The translations under genes and the position numbers were made by a program. This document shows, one piece after another, positions 1 to 11,300 of a stretch of DNA of 64,000 nucleotides. Source of the DNA: Ampullaceana balthica (taxonomy: Eukaryota; Mollusca; Gastropoda; Lymnaeidae); assembly GCA_944989445.1 (NCBI GenBank), contig CALYLW010001383.1:104562-168561 (forward strand), given 5' to 3'. The notes beneath the pieces are model-generated. The model had not been told where the DNA came from. It did no database searches and worked only from the letters and a program-made list of their open reading frames with translations. Every line of letters begins with the position of its first letter. Positions within the stretch are counted from its first letter, which is position 1.

Positions 1-542
1 GTGTATCAGTTCCGTAAGTCATGCGACTCAAGGTTTTCTCATGATTCTTTGACAGATCACTGTAGGTGCTTAACTCTTTTTCTCCGGGATTATTTTCCTC
101 ATTCTGACGGAATTATCTTTTCTGGAAATTTGTTGCGGGCTACCATGCTATCTTAAAATGTTAATAGCTTTTTTTATTTAGCAGATAATGATATATTTGG
201 TATTGAATTGAAGGGAAAAGAATGAAGTTTTCAGGCATCACAGACTCATAACTTTATTTTAATAAAATGATGTGATTTTGTTTTAGTGAATATAAAAAAA
301 ATAATTAAAAAACACCACATTTGTTTTACAAAACCTATTTCAAAGTCACAAAAATTTAGATGTTTATCCAAAATGTAATAAAATGGTGTTTTATCTGAAC
401 TATATTCATACTTACAGCAAACAGAAATAATTTCACATAAAAAAATAAAAAATTAGAGCTCAATATCCATGGTCACCCACCCATACAGGAAAATAATTGG
501 AAAATTGAACTGTTTACAATGGAACTGGAAGCTGTACTGTGT
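1..542. other. AT-rich intergenic or upstream intronic DNA, nothing recognised
   Basis: No coding exon, RNA gene or structured repeat is visible before the first hAT target-site duplication. It could be an intron of the receptor gene whose first readable exon starts at 8134. Confidence 0.4.
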
Positions 543-550
543 ATTGCAAC

Positions 551-2155
551 TAGGGGTGTGCCGGATCCGTTTTTTCCAACCGGATCCGTTTTTTCCAACC
601 GGATCCGGATTTTCTTATGCGAAATCCGCCGGATCCGGTACCGGATCCGGAGTGATCCGGATTCCGGTTTCTCCCGGATTCTGGATTTTGGTACTTTGCA
701 GATACCGGTAAATCTGAGGGGTTGGATGCTTTCAAGTTCGCTTTGCGCCATCTCCTTTCCATACTCAATAAACACAGCGGTGTGTTTTGTTCGCAGATAG
801 GTGGTTAAAGCCGACGTTCCGTAACTTCGTGGGTCTTTTCCACCCCTAGATATTTTTAAACTGCATGTATTGCAGTTAACATAAGCTTCATCCACTGAGT
901 TAATAGTAAAATATTTCCAGATGACACTGCGTTTCTTGCTGGTCTTGCTCCCGCTACCCACATTCGAAGCCATGATGGTCACATGGCTGAATTTAAATTC
1001 GTTACTAAATTGAAAATTATTTAGAATTGTAGCTTGAAATAGCTTCGAAAATGAGATAAATTTTATAAATTACCATTATAAAGTTTTAAAGTATAAACTC
1101 CACTCCAATTTCAAGCATTCAATATGGCGAAATATTTTGTAACAGCTGAGCGTTGCAGCTACGTCATACCGTCGTTAAAACCAAAGAGCACAGATCATAG
1201 CGCAAGCGAGAATCGCCGAAGATGGCTTGGTGACATAGAGATCAGCTGAGATCACCAAAGACCTTTAAATTTATACTAGACCGCTAACGTAATGTTAATT
1301 TTTACTCCAAAATGATGCGCATTTTTAACAATTTGAACGATAATATAAATCAAAATATGAATTAAAATTTACGGTAAATTTTAAAACTGAGAAAAATTTC
1401 TATCGCGTTAGGTAACCAAGTGCTATCACTTTTTTTGTTTACACGAGCACTCTAGTATAAATTTATACCTCGTTGGAGATCACTTAATTGTTTCACTGTA
1501 ATTTGGCGCAAAATAAGTTTCTATGTTGTTATTATTATTATGCTTGGTGAGGAGACAGCTCCGCAGGGCAGTACGGGTAATCTATATCTCTGCACCAATG
1601 ACTAATTGCTAAGCAGACTGACGTCAGGTCGATCAGTGTGTGTCCCTAAAAGTATTCATAGATAGGCTAGGTCAGCACAGGCCTGCTGGCTTGACGCAAT
1701 TTGATGGTCGTCTGCCGTGCTCGGTAAGGTGGGGGGCTGGCGGCCAGGCGCTTGGGCAGTATAGTTGCTTATTATTTCTGTTACAACGTCATTGGTGATT
1801 GCGGTTAAGATGACGTCACGAATAATAATTACTCATCCCCGCACTATCTTGTATGGGATTGGGCCCATTGGCCACTATTAGCGGTGCTGACTCTAGCCTC
1901 TGGTATTTTCGGAATATTAAACATTAAACAAGCTCAACGCTCGAAACAATCGATTAATGTATCGTGATCGTGTGGAATTCGGGAAAGAGAATTACTTTTA
2001 TTTGAGATTATGATCCGGTGAGTCACAAAATCTGGCAAATTCCAAAATCCGGTATATTCCGGATTCCGGTTGTTCCGGATACATGTAAATCCGGCGGAAC
2101 CGGATTTCACAGTATAGTGCAAAATCCGGCGGAACCGGATTCCGGCACACCCTTA
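551..2155 (-). mobile_element. Non-autonomous hAT element with a BED-finger ORF
   Basis: The ends are inverted repeats (TAGGGGTGTGCCGGATCC at the left; the complement of TAAGGGTGTGCCGGAATCC at the right). They are flanked by an exact 8-bp duplication, attgcaac, at 543-550 and 2156-2163, which is diagnostic of hAT transposition. The subterminal regions are dense in GGATCCGG/CCGGATTCCGG words, which probably bound the transposase. The only coding remnant is an N-terminal BED-type zinc finger on the minus strand; no catalytic or dimerisation domain is left. The 1.6-kb size and intact duplication suggest an internally deleted copy that was mobilised in trans. Confidence 0.9.
770..982 (-). CDS. 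BED-type zinc finger fragment of a hAT transposase
   Basis: The reading frame starts at 982 and stays open to 473. The first ~70 residues carry a BED-like finger: an aromatic/basic lead (VIWKYFTINS), a CNTC knuckle, then LTTYLRTKH as the distal helix. After about residue 75 the frame runs into the GC-rich subterminal repeats, so that part is not meaningful protein. BED fingers sit at the N terminus of hAT transposases and bind the transposon ends. The distal histidine pattern is weaker than canonical. It is either a transposase relic or a short BED-only protein. Confidence 0.5.
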
Positions 2156-2163
2156 ATTGCAAC

Positions 2164-2852
2164 TAGAAATTATTTTAAATTCTATCTAAAATTGCAATTA
2201 ATTTTAGTGAAAAAGTTTAGCAGCTTTCAAATTAGACTCTATATTGTCTATATTATTATTTGTAGTAGAAATATTATCAGTTCATCATGGCATTTGACTT
2301 GTCAACTTCATTGTCAATTTCACTACAACTACTAGTACTAGGCGTATGATTCATCGGAAATTTAAAACTACTATGTAAATCATTAAAAAGATACCTTTTT
2401 CTTGTTCATCATCGTAGTATTTAAAATAATATTAGATCGATAACCAGATTCCCTGGTTGAATATCCATGTTTGTAAACAAACGTAAAAGCGAAAATAAAA
2501 ACACACCTTTCAAACGCTTCTTTTGCGGTGAAAATACATTCAAACAAAGAATTTCTGACTTTTTTATTCAAGAGAAATCATTCTAGATTACATTAAAACT
2601 AATTTTCGTTTAATAGCTAAGGAAAGAAACGAAAAGATACAGTTTTAATAATTCGACGCTCGCATCGTCGATGCGTCAAAAACGTCATTTTAAAATCAAC
2701 GATGGTAGCGTTGATCTGGAGAAAAAGAGTTAAAGGATAACTCTAAATATTTAAATTAATTACCCAAAAGAAAAAAAATTACCAGTAGTATTCTCACTAT
2801 GCAGCTATCTGCCAAATACAGTGCAGTAAATTTTGATACAGATAATGTATGT
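2164..2852. other. Intergenic spacer between two hAT elements
   Basis: AT-rich sequence with no coding similarity that I can recognise and no clear repeat structure. Confidence 0.4.
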
Positions 2853-2860
2853 GTTTGTAG

Positions 2861-3798
2861 TAAGGTTGTTAAGACTGCTCGTTTTTGAGGACTGGTTAAC
2901 AGTTCAAAAAAAGTCCCGTTAACCGTCGGTCCGTACGTATTTTTACTATGTTTTATGAACCAACAAGAGAATTGATCAAATTTTCGCCCCGCGTCGCCTG
3001 ATTTGACATCCAAGCACCTGTTATGTACCGGCGCCAGTGTTAAACTCTTCCGCGCTGCCTTCAAAACTCAATTAGTTTTTGAGGACCGGTTAAACGTTAA
3101 AAAAAGATAGTTTTACCGTCCGGTCCGTATTTTTCCTTAAAATTTTTAGAACCAACAAAGAGTGTGTGTATCAAATTTTCGCCTCGTGCCATCTGATGGT
3201 GACTTCAAAGAACATGTGACGTCAACGCCCAATTTGAGTTCAGACCTCATGCTGTGCTCCTTTTCCAATGCACACTAAATAAATTTTTAGAAAACAAAAT
3301 ATTTTATGAATGTGGCAATTTTAAGTCACAAGCTTTTGATGTGCACGTACTTAGCAGGAAAACTGTCGATATAAGACCGAAATCGAATTTTAGGATCCAT
3401 TAGTACTGTTAAGTGTATCTTTCTTCTTGTAATATAAATAGTAACACTCGCGGCCTTGACTGCTGTTAACATTTTGACATCGCCGCACTGTGTGTTAGTT
3501 CTCGTACTATGCTTCGTCAACTAAGCGAATTTTTAAAAAAAATCGTTCTCTAACCAAACTCCATTAACTTAACAGTGATGACAGTGTATTTTTATACTAT
3601 TTAAATACCGGAATATTAAGAAAACACTTTTTGATCTCACTGTCGCTTGCGTATAGGCTCTGGTATTCTGCCGTAACAACACAAAATATTAACTCCAGGT
3701 AATAAGCCAATACCGACTAATTGAAGTTACGGTTAACCGGTCCTGATTAAATGGGGGCCGGTCATGAACTGGGGACCTGTTAACCGTTAACAACCTTA
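2861..3798. mobile_element. Non-autonomous hAT element, 938 bp
   Basis: The terminal inverted repeat TAAGGTTGTTAA / TTAACAACCTTA is flanked by an exact 8-bp duplication, gtttgtag (2853-2860 and 3799-3806). Inside the left end are two diverged direct copies of a ~165-bp block, each starting with GAGGAC(C/T)GGTTAA and ending near ACATCCAAGC / ACTTCAAAGA (about 2886-3040 and 3078-3230). No transposase remnant is readable, so this is a MITE-like derivative. Confidence 0.88.
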
Positions 3799-3806
3799 GT
3801 TTGTAG

Positions 3807-4675
3807 AATGTAAAAACTTTGCACTGAAAAATTGATAATTTGCTCACTAGTTAATTTTTTTGAACATGAACCAAAGAGACTTAGAGGGAACATTTTTCTA
3901 AAACTATCTGATACATTTCATGTTTACTTCTAGGACTTATACAATATTTTAGGCCTAAAATTGCACCATTACGGCAATCATCACTAAATGAAGAAGACAG
4001 CTTTTTAAAATTTATAGCTCTCTCACCAGAGTCGTATGTCTCCTTTTTAACATACATGCTGAGGAGCGAAAAATCCATCTGCTATGCAGGGGATAATGAA
4101 AGCTGATGACAAACTTGACTAGAAGATTAATCAAGCCATAAGGTCATCCTAATCCCCTAGATTAGACTCAATATAAGCTTCCTACAAAATGAAGGCAATA
4201 ATCTAATCATGGAGGATTCTGCAAGTTATCTTAAGCCAGAAATCGTCTTCGAGACAATTGAATCAGAGTGTTCTTCTGTACTCTGGCAAAAAATATTTTT
4301 ATAATTTTGATGGATGACATGTTGAAAACTCATCCGTATAAGGACCAGCTGCTCCAACATGCAGAGGTTGTCAATGTCAACTGGAAGAGAACTAAAAAAA
4401 AGTTGCTAGTTCAGTAGTTTGGATTTCCAAATTCAGAGGTTCCCATACCTGATCAAAGGTGATACCCTATAGTGGACATCATACAGAAATAAGACAGTTG
4501 TATCAGTTGACAGTAATCTCCATATGCATACATGATAAGACCTGGTTTCCATTTGGTCAATTCAGAAATAAAATAATTGGGAATTTTACTTTTCACCCAC
4601 TGGCACAAGTCATATGAGACCATTTTGTTGGGGAAATCGGTGACCTTTTGAGTTGCCAAAAGGGTCTATCTAACT
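3807..4675. other. Intergenic, nothing recognised
   Basis: Short open frames occur but none has a domain, a splice-compatible context or a family resemblance. Confidence 0.35.
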
Positions 4676-4683
4676 GTCTAGTA

Positions 4684-4980
4684 CAGTGCTTCCAAATAGT
4701 ATGGCGAACCGGCAGAAATCTTTTCCAGTGCTCCAGTGACCGGTGCACTATTTTACCTGTATCAACGTGGTAGCGAAACGTAATTTATTTTAATTTTATT
4801 TGTTTCACTTTTTGTGTTTATGGTCGAAAAATTTAAATATTTTATGGGGTTATTATTAATGGTTGCAAATGTTGGATTATAATTATAATTTTCTGTCCTT
4901 ACTTGATAACTTCTGCGGACCGGCGGCGAATGTCGCACGGACCGGCAATGGTCCGCGCACCACAACTTAGAGAAGCTCTG
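4684..4980. mobile_element. hAT MITE, 297 bp
   Basis: Ends CAGTGCTTCCAAATAG and the complement of CAGAGCTTCTCTAAG are inverted repeats of the CAGxGCTTCTC hAT type. The flanks are gtctagta (4676-4683) and atctagta (4981-4988), an 8-bp duplication with one mismatch. No coding content. Confidence 0.85.
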
Positions 4981-5245
4981 ATCTAGTATACTTTCTATTA
5001 TTTTTCATAGTTAAGTATTCAAATAACTTTACTATTTTTAAATATTGAATTAAAGTTGGATATCACTATTAAAAATTTAAGCCATTTTAAAAAAAATGTT
5101 TTTGCTGTGTGTAGTTTGTTTAGCAATAAAGAGATGGCTGGATAGCAGTACAGGACTTCAGATAATTATGGTGACATCAATATCAGCGCTGAATTTCAGA
5201 GACGAGTGGTTGTTTATGCTAAATTATAACACACAGGGTATACAT

Positions 5246-5421
5246 CATGTTCCGGCTAAGGCTAGTTGGTCAGTGTGCAAAGTAAAAAAAACTTGTGTGC
5301 AAAATTGCACAAAATCCATATTTTGCGCAATATTTTACAAAATTTTCTGTGCTGTAAATCTGAACTGCTGTGTGGCATGTGTCAGTTTTCTGCACAGCCG
5401 CACAGCTTATAGGGAACATTG
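5246..5421. mobile_element. Short hAT-type MITE, 176 bp
   Basis: Ends CATGTTCCGGCTAAGG and the complement of CAATGTTCCCTATAAG are flanked by an exact 8-bp duplication, gtatacat (5238-5245 and 5422-5429). A partial relative, with the same GTAAAAAACTTGTGTGCAAA word in the opposite orientation, lies at about 17937-18031 inside the receptor gene. Confidence 0.85.
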
Positions 5422-5476
5422 GTATACATATATTATTCTGTATTTCTTCATTACTTGGTCAATTTCCTTTTTTTTT

Positions 5477-6320
5477 AAAAATCCTTTATATTCACTTGTG
5501 GTGTCTGAGGCCTTGTTGCCGAAAAACTTTGGATCGATTTTCAACTCGCTTCCCCGTATGCTGGTGAGCTGAAATTTGACTCGTGGCGATGATAAAAATG
5601 ATGTATCAAAATTTCAGGTCGATTGAATGAACTGTAATTAAATTAATGAATTTTTAGATTATCCCTATTTATCTCTATGCAGCATGTTAATTTTTGTGCT
5701 AAAGTGTCGTGGTGCGTATTATATCAAACAACCTTTCCTGTCGCTTGGTAAGGTGCATTATATATTGACGATACTTTTTAAAATATATTCCTGATCAGTG
5801 CACATTATATTAAACATGTTTTACCAGACATTAAAATTTAGGATTGTCTTGTGCTGCGTATTATAATGAACATTCTTTTAGTTATGTCTCGTATATAAAG
5901 GATTTATAGTAAAAAACTTGTTTTTTTAAATCCCTTATATCAACTTCACCGCCGTCTCATTCGTCGCCCCGCGGAAAAACAAAAGTCGAAAATGACCCAC
6001 TTCCAGTAAAGCCATCGAGTTGAAATTTGGCACACGGACCCGTCTCACCTAACAATGCATCGTATCAAAATTTCAGATCGATTGAACGTACCGTAATTAA
6101 ATTAATGCATTTTTAGTTTATCTATATAAATCACTATTTAGAATGTTTAGTCGTCGTCTGCTAGAGTTTTGACCTAGTTTTTAAAGCCAAGGGAGATAAT
6201 TTCGGTTTCAGTCTGTAAATGTTTGTCACTTTTGAACATAATCAATACTTTTAGTTATGTCTCATATATAAGGGATTTATAGTCAAAAACTTTGTTTTTA
6301 CGGGTTTTTTTATTTAATGG
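5477..6320. repeat. Two tandem copies of a ~450-bp Helitron-related repeat
   Basis: Each copy opens with AAATCC(C/T)TTATAT, continues through a conserved GCGGAAAAACAAAAGT-like block, a GTATCAAAATTTCAG block and a GTAATTAAATTAATG block, and closes with ATATAAGGGATTTATAG. Three further copies are at 25088-26480. The GGAAAAACAAAA...AAAAATGAC block also occurs in the Helitron at 61223-62409, so these look like amplified Helitron-derived units. Confidence 0.65.
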
Positions 6321-6389
6321 GTTTTTTAATTTCTCAGTTTGAATGTTTAATCCATAAACTGTTCAGTTTTAATATAGCTATTTTAATAC

Positions 6390-7955
6390 TAGGGAACAGC
6401 CAGGTAGGGTTTTTTACTATTTGCCTGATCCAGATAGTTTGGCCCTAATAATAGTTGCCGGATCCGGATATCTCCACATTTAAGTGTAAGAGCTAAGAGG
6501 GTGTACTTTACTACTTTATATCTAGTATTTAATACTATTTATTAAAATATGTATTATCCAACAAATGGATAGTAGCTGCTATCTAAAATGATGGTTTGTG
6601 ACACTGTCAACGTCAACGATGAACATTTTTCAATCAATTGAATGAAAGAACTTGAACGAAGTTCAACGAACTTTGTAGTGTGTAACAAGCGAAGTGTTGT
6701 ACTGAGTGTGTAGTGTGGTGTACAACAAGTCGTGATCTAGAGCCATAATAAAAACTGTTCTTTTATTCAGACGATTCACGTTTAATATTTTGTTTGTTAA
6801 CTTATTTTGTTATCTTAAGTAGTAAAGTATTATCTATACTTGTAACTTTTTAATATAATATTTTTTTCTCGTATTGAAATTGTTTGTTTTACTATATTTT
6901 GCATGGCTTTGAATGATTTCATAATCAACGCTTGTTAATTTGTTTATTTTGTTCTATATTAATAATTTAATGTATAACTTAACTTTTTACTTAACTATTT
7001 TGTATAACTATAATATTCACAGTAGACTAGAGTTTTAAAATTATATGGCTGAATAAGATATAACACGTGAGACAAGCAACCTTATTATTTTTAAGTTCGC
7101 AAATCAAATCACAATTGCAACTGTCATTTAAAGTTCAACTGAAAAAAAACAAAGAATATGAAATTATTACAATGATATAACAAATCCTTAAGTAAAATGT
7201 TTAAATGTAAATACTGTACTAAATACTGAATGGAAAGTATTGAATAATTGACTACTGTAAGCGTACTAGTCAATGACAAAGAAGTTAAAAACGAAAGCCA
7301 ACACTCAGCCTGTCCCAGTTTCCAAGGCTCCTGTTTAACTATAAAGTTTATAGTATAAACTAATAATTAAAATTAAACATAAATTTAACATCTTTTAACA
7401 TAAAATTAATATTTAAACAAAATAAAATCTATATATCAGCTATAACAATGAACATAATTTAATTAATGAGTAAATAAAATAGTTACTAATTAGTAGTTAC
7501 TAGTAAGTTGAACATAGAACTCAGCAGTATTTGTTACCTTTAAGTTTGTAGTTTGTTTCTTCAATTTTTAAGTTTTGAAAAATTGTTTGTCATACCCAAA
7601 TTCTTTTTCAAGAACAATAACATCCCAAGTTTGTTCGGGGACAAGCGAGAACGCTTATCATTATTTATCTTCCCTGCTGTGCTGAATGATCTCTCACTAT
7701 CCATTCTTGTTAAATGTACTGATTTCTGGTTATTGTTTTTTACTTTTTATATACTGTATTTGTTTATAAACTCCTTAATATTAATTTAATTTGGAATTCA
7801 TAAATTCTTTACTACATTAATAACCGGATAATATCTAGATAATAGCCAGATAATATCCGGATACTATCCGGATCTTCCATAAGAATCCGGATAGTAGCAA
7901 AAATCAAGATATCCGATCCGGATATCCGGCATTCCGGATACCCTACTGTCCCCTA
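6390..7955 (-). mobile_element. Deleted hAT element retaining the transposase C terminus
   Basis: The left end TAGGGAACAGCCAGGTAGGG and the right end (complement TAGGGGACAGTAGGGTATCC) are flanked by an exact 8-bp duplication, tttaatac (6382-6389 and 7956-7963). CCGGAT words are clustered near both ends, as in the element at 551-2155. The minus strand keeps the end of a transposase frame (7561-7704); the rest of the coding region is missing or decayed. Confidence 0.9.
7561..7704 (-). pseudogene. hAT transposase dimerisation (hATC) fragment
   Basis: Reading the minus strand gives MDSERSFSTAGKI, the hallmark SERxFSxAG motif of the hAT C-terminal dimerisation domain. It is followed by NDKRSRLSP, a leucine-rich helix and a stop at 7561. 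Upstream in the same frame only a few residues (QKSVHLTR) resemble the family, so this is a truncated pseudogene inside the element at 6390-7955. Confidence 0.8.
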
Positions 7956-8133
7956 TTTAATACAAACGTTGATAACATCTGAATTTAAAAAAATGTTGTT
8001 ACTCTTGACCGATTAATAATGTTTAAACAAAACTTATCTAGTTTATGCAGTAAGCTTTATAATTGAAAAAGATTGTTGTTAACCTTTACTCATAATTGAA
8101 GTTGTTCAAAGTTATTATAAATATCCTTGACAG

Positions 8134-8316
8134 GCGTGGATCGCTTCACAGACACAACTCCATCCTCTAAGGCTGTGGATGCGTATTCATATGTGAACTT
8201 GGAATGTTCCAACAAAGGTGAAGTTGTTGGAAGTGACATAGCTATTAACTGGTACAGAGATTTTGAGAGCAAACAGGTTGATCCTGACGGTGGTCGGCTA
8301 TACATTGATCGTTTAG
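8134..8316 (+). CDS. Receptor exon a: first half of Ig domain (Ig2-like)
   Basis: The acceptor is ..tccttgacag and the donor gtaggt, phase 1 to 1. It encodes the B-C strand half of an Ig domain: YVNLEC supplies the first cysteine and INWYRD the core tryptophan, ending RLYIDRLG. It is the first exon readable in the window; an Ig1 and leader upstream are expected from the family but not seen. Confidence 0.88.
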
Positions 8317-11300
8317 GTAGGTACAGATCTGGTTACTCTTAAGAATAATTTTATGTAGTTTTTTTTGTGTAACTATACATTTCAGATATGTGTTGTTTGT
8401 AATGAAAATCATAAATAGATAATTATGACTTGAATTTTATCCAGATATAATTTGATTTAAAGCCAGTTTTGCATTTTTTTTTGTCTACAATTTAAAGCTT
8501 GAACTTTGACTCAACTCAAAGACCTTGAGAGATCTAAGTGATGATAATTTTTTTCATATTGTTTAACAAGCTCTCATACTACATTAGATGAACATTTTCA
8601 TTATTTGTTTTGGAAAAAATAATCAAAATTTATATTTGCAAAATTAAAGCCAAGTATTTTATATATAAAAGCAACAAGAATCATGAGGATAAAAGCTATT
8701 CAAGAGCTATATATTAGTTTAGTCCCTCCCCTTCAGTAGGTAAGGATTTGGGAAAGTTTTTATCAAACATGGCTTACATAATGCAAAAGATCCAAATATA
8801 GATTTAAAAAAAAGGTCAGAAGTTAAGTTTTTTAAATAGTCTTATTATTTATTTGTTCACCTTCAACAGGAAACCTTCACTTTACTTATGTCACAAGAGC
8901 TGATCAGACAACCGACTTTACTTATATGTGTGGCATTTCAAGTCCATCAGATAAAGTAGCACGTTTTGGAAGGATTAACAGTCTAACAGTTAAAGAGATT
9001 ACTAGTGAGTTTTACTTGAATGTAAAAGTACAGAACTTTAATGGTTGATAAACTTGAATATTTTAAAATAGTATTTATTATTGAAATTGTTTTGACTAAA
9101 TTTGTGTAAAATATCTTCCAGTTTTTTCCATCTGTTGGGTTTTTAAAAATTCCTGTTTTATATTATTATTTTAATTCAATTATATTAAGGTTAACAAAAT
9201 AAGATAACAAAATTATTATTTTTCTTAAATATAGCAACTTTTCTATATTTTTAATCCATGATATCATCATCTAACTTGGGTTTATGAAGGTTTTTCATGT
9301 CTTAAATAATTTAAAAAGTACACGGGACTTATGATATGCTTTCTAGGAATAATGAAAGGAAATCAACAATGCTTATTAATAATAACATTATCATAACACT
9401 TGTGAACAGATCCAACACCTGTAAGACCACAAGTGCAGTATACTAACTCTGGTGTACAAGAAAAGTTATACGGTCATGCAATCCTGGAATGTGTCTTTTC
9501 TGGATAGTAAGTAACTATAAAAATAATCTTGCTTAGTTTGCTTCATTTTTTTCTTGACAGTGTATTTGAATTGAATCAAACCATGCCACAGAAAATATCA
9601 TTAAAAGGAGAAAACCATATAAATTTTTATTTCACAATGGCTAAAGTTATATATTTCCAAGGTAACATTTAAACTAAAGTTATCAACATCGCTTGTATTA
9701 AAAGTACAACTGTGGAAGTTAACGATTAATTTCTTAATTAACTCGTTAAAAATTTTAACTATTAAATTATTTTTTAACGATTAATCGACCCATCACTTAC
9801 AAATTATTGGAAGTAAAAAAGTATTTTAAAAAATAGCAGCCGATAATAATAACAAATTTCCTGACGATTACACGAACATTTCGGTTTTTAACTATTGACT
9901 GATGGGAATGTTCAAAATGTTGATAAAGTTTGCCTACCAAGGTTTCTAACTCTTCGCCTACTTATCAAATCAAATGAAAAGCGTATAAAGCTAATGGCAG
10001 AAATGGAGTCTGACTCAGAGACAGAAAATGAGGACATCTCTTCTGATGAATTACTGCGTTACAAAATGGAGATGAAAGTTCCTGAATCGATTAACTCTCT
10101 ACAATTGTGGAAACACCAATATCCGATAATGTCATTCCTAGCCAAGACCGTTTTGTGCTTACCAGTTACCCTCAGTTCCATGCGAATGATTGTTCAGTTC
10201 GGCTGGTTATATTGTCAATTGACCCGCTCATCACTTGAACCAAATGATGTCAACACACTAGTCTTTTTGGGTAGTTGGTTAAAAGATGACATATAAAAGA
10301 GACATTCCAGTGTTATTTAGATTTTCAACAAGAAAGTTTAATAATAAGTGTTACTTATGACATCATAAATTTTAATTTTTGGCTTTAATCGAAATTAACA
10401 ATTTAGTAATCGTTAATTTTTCAAAAGTTCACTATTAAATTTAAAAGAATCATTAAGTCCTAATTAAAGGGAAAGTTAACGTTTGAAAATAAGGCAGGTT
10501 AACTGCTTAATAACGGTAGTGAGGTATCTTTCCCTCAGCTAGCTTTGAAATACACCTATGACTCTAGTAACTTTTGCCGGCATCTTCAGCTGCTTGCATT
10601 AAAGTGATTTGATGTTACTTGTATTTAATGGTTATACACACACACAAATTAACTGAACCTATCTTTATATTATATCAAATAAAGGACCCTCGTGACATGA
10701 AGTCGCAAACATTCTAAATACACATTTCTAATTTTGCACTCTTAACATATTAAATACTTTCCAATGCACTGTAGCATTATAATTTTTGTGCATTAAATAA
10801 AAAAATTGTCACATTGCATCCATATAATAACTTTTATAATAATCTAAACTTTTTGACAATTTTTTAAAAACAATTTCAGCGACCCTCAACTTCCGCATAT
10901 ACCAAGAATTAAGTGGACATCGGATGATGGCAAGGAAATCACAATGAATACAGTGAATACAAAATACATGATATCAAATGATGGTCGAACCCTGACCATA
11001 TCTGCTTTGACAGAGAAGGATGAAAAAAATTACTATTGTTCGGCCGAAAATAGTGCAGGCACCGTTACTCCTCAAGCTGTGTTCTTGAATGTAACATGTG
11101 AGTAATTATGTTTTCTTATTAACATAACACCAGCATCTTTATATTGTCTGTGGTATCTTATTCTATTTATGTTTAAAAAAAGAACAGGGATATTGGATGA
11201 CTTAGGGATAAATAATATTTAAAAGTATGATTTTTTTTGTCATTGAAAATATAAAATGCCTCAGCAGTTAGTTTGGAATTTAGGTTAAATCATATTTTTT

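Noticed and set aside
5096..5572. 158-codon open frame
   Set aside because: It runs through a complete 176-bp hAT MITE and into a dispersed repeat, so it is not a gene.
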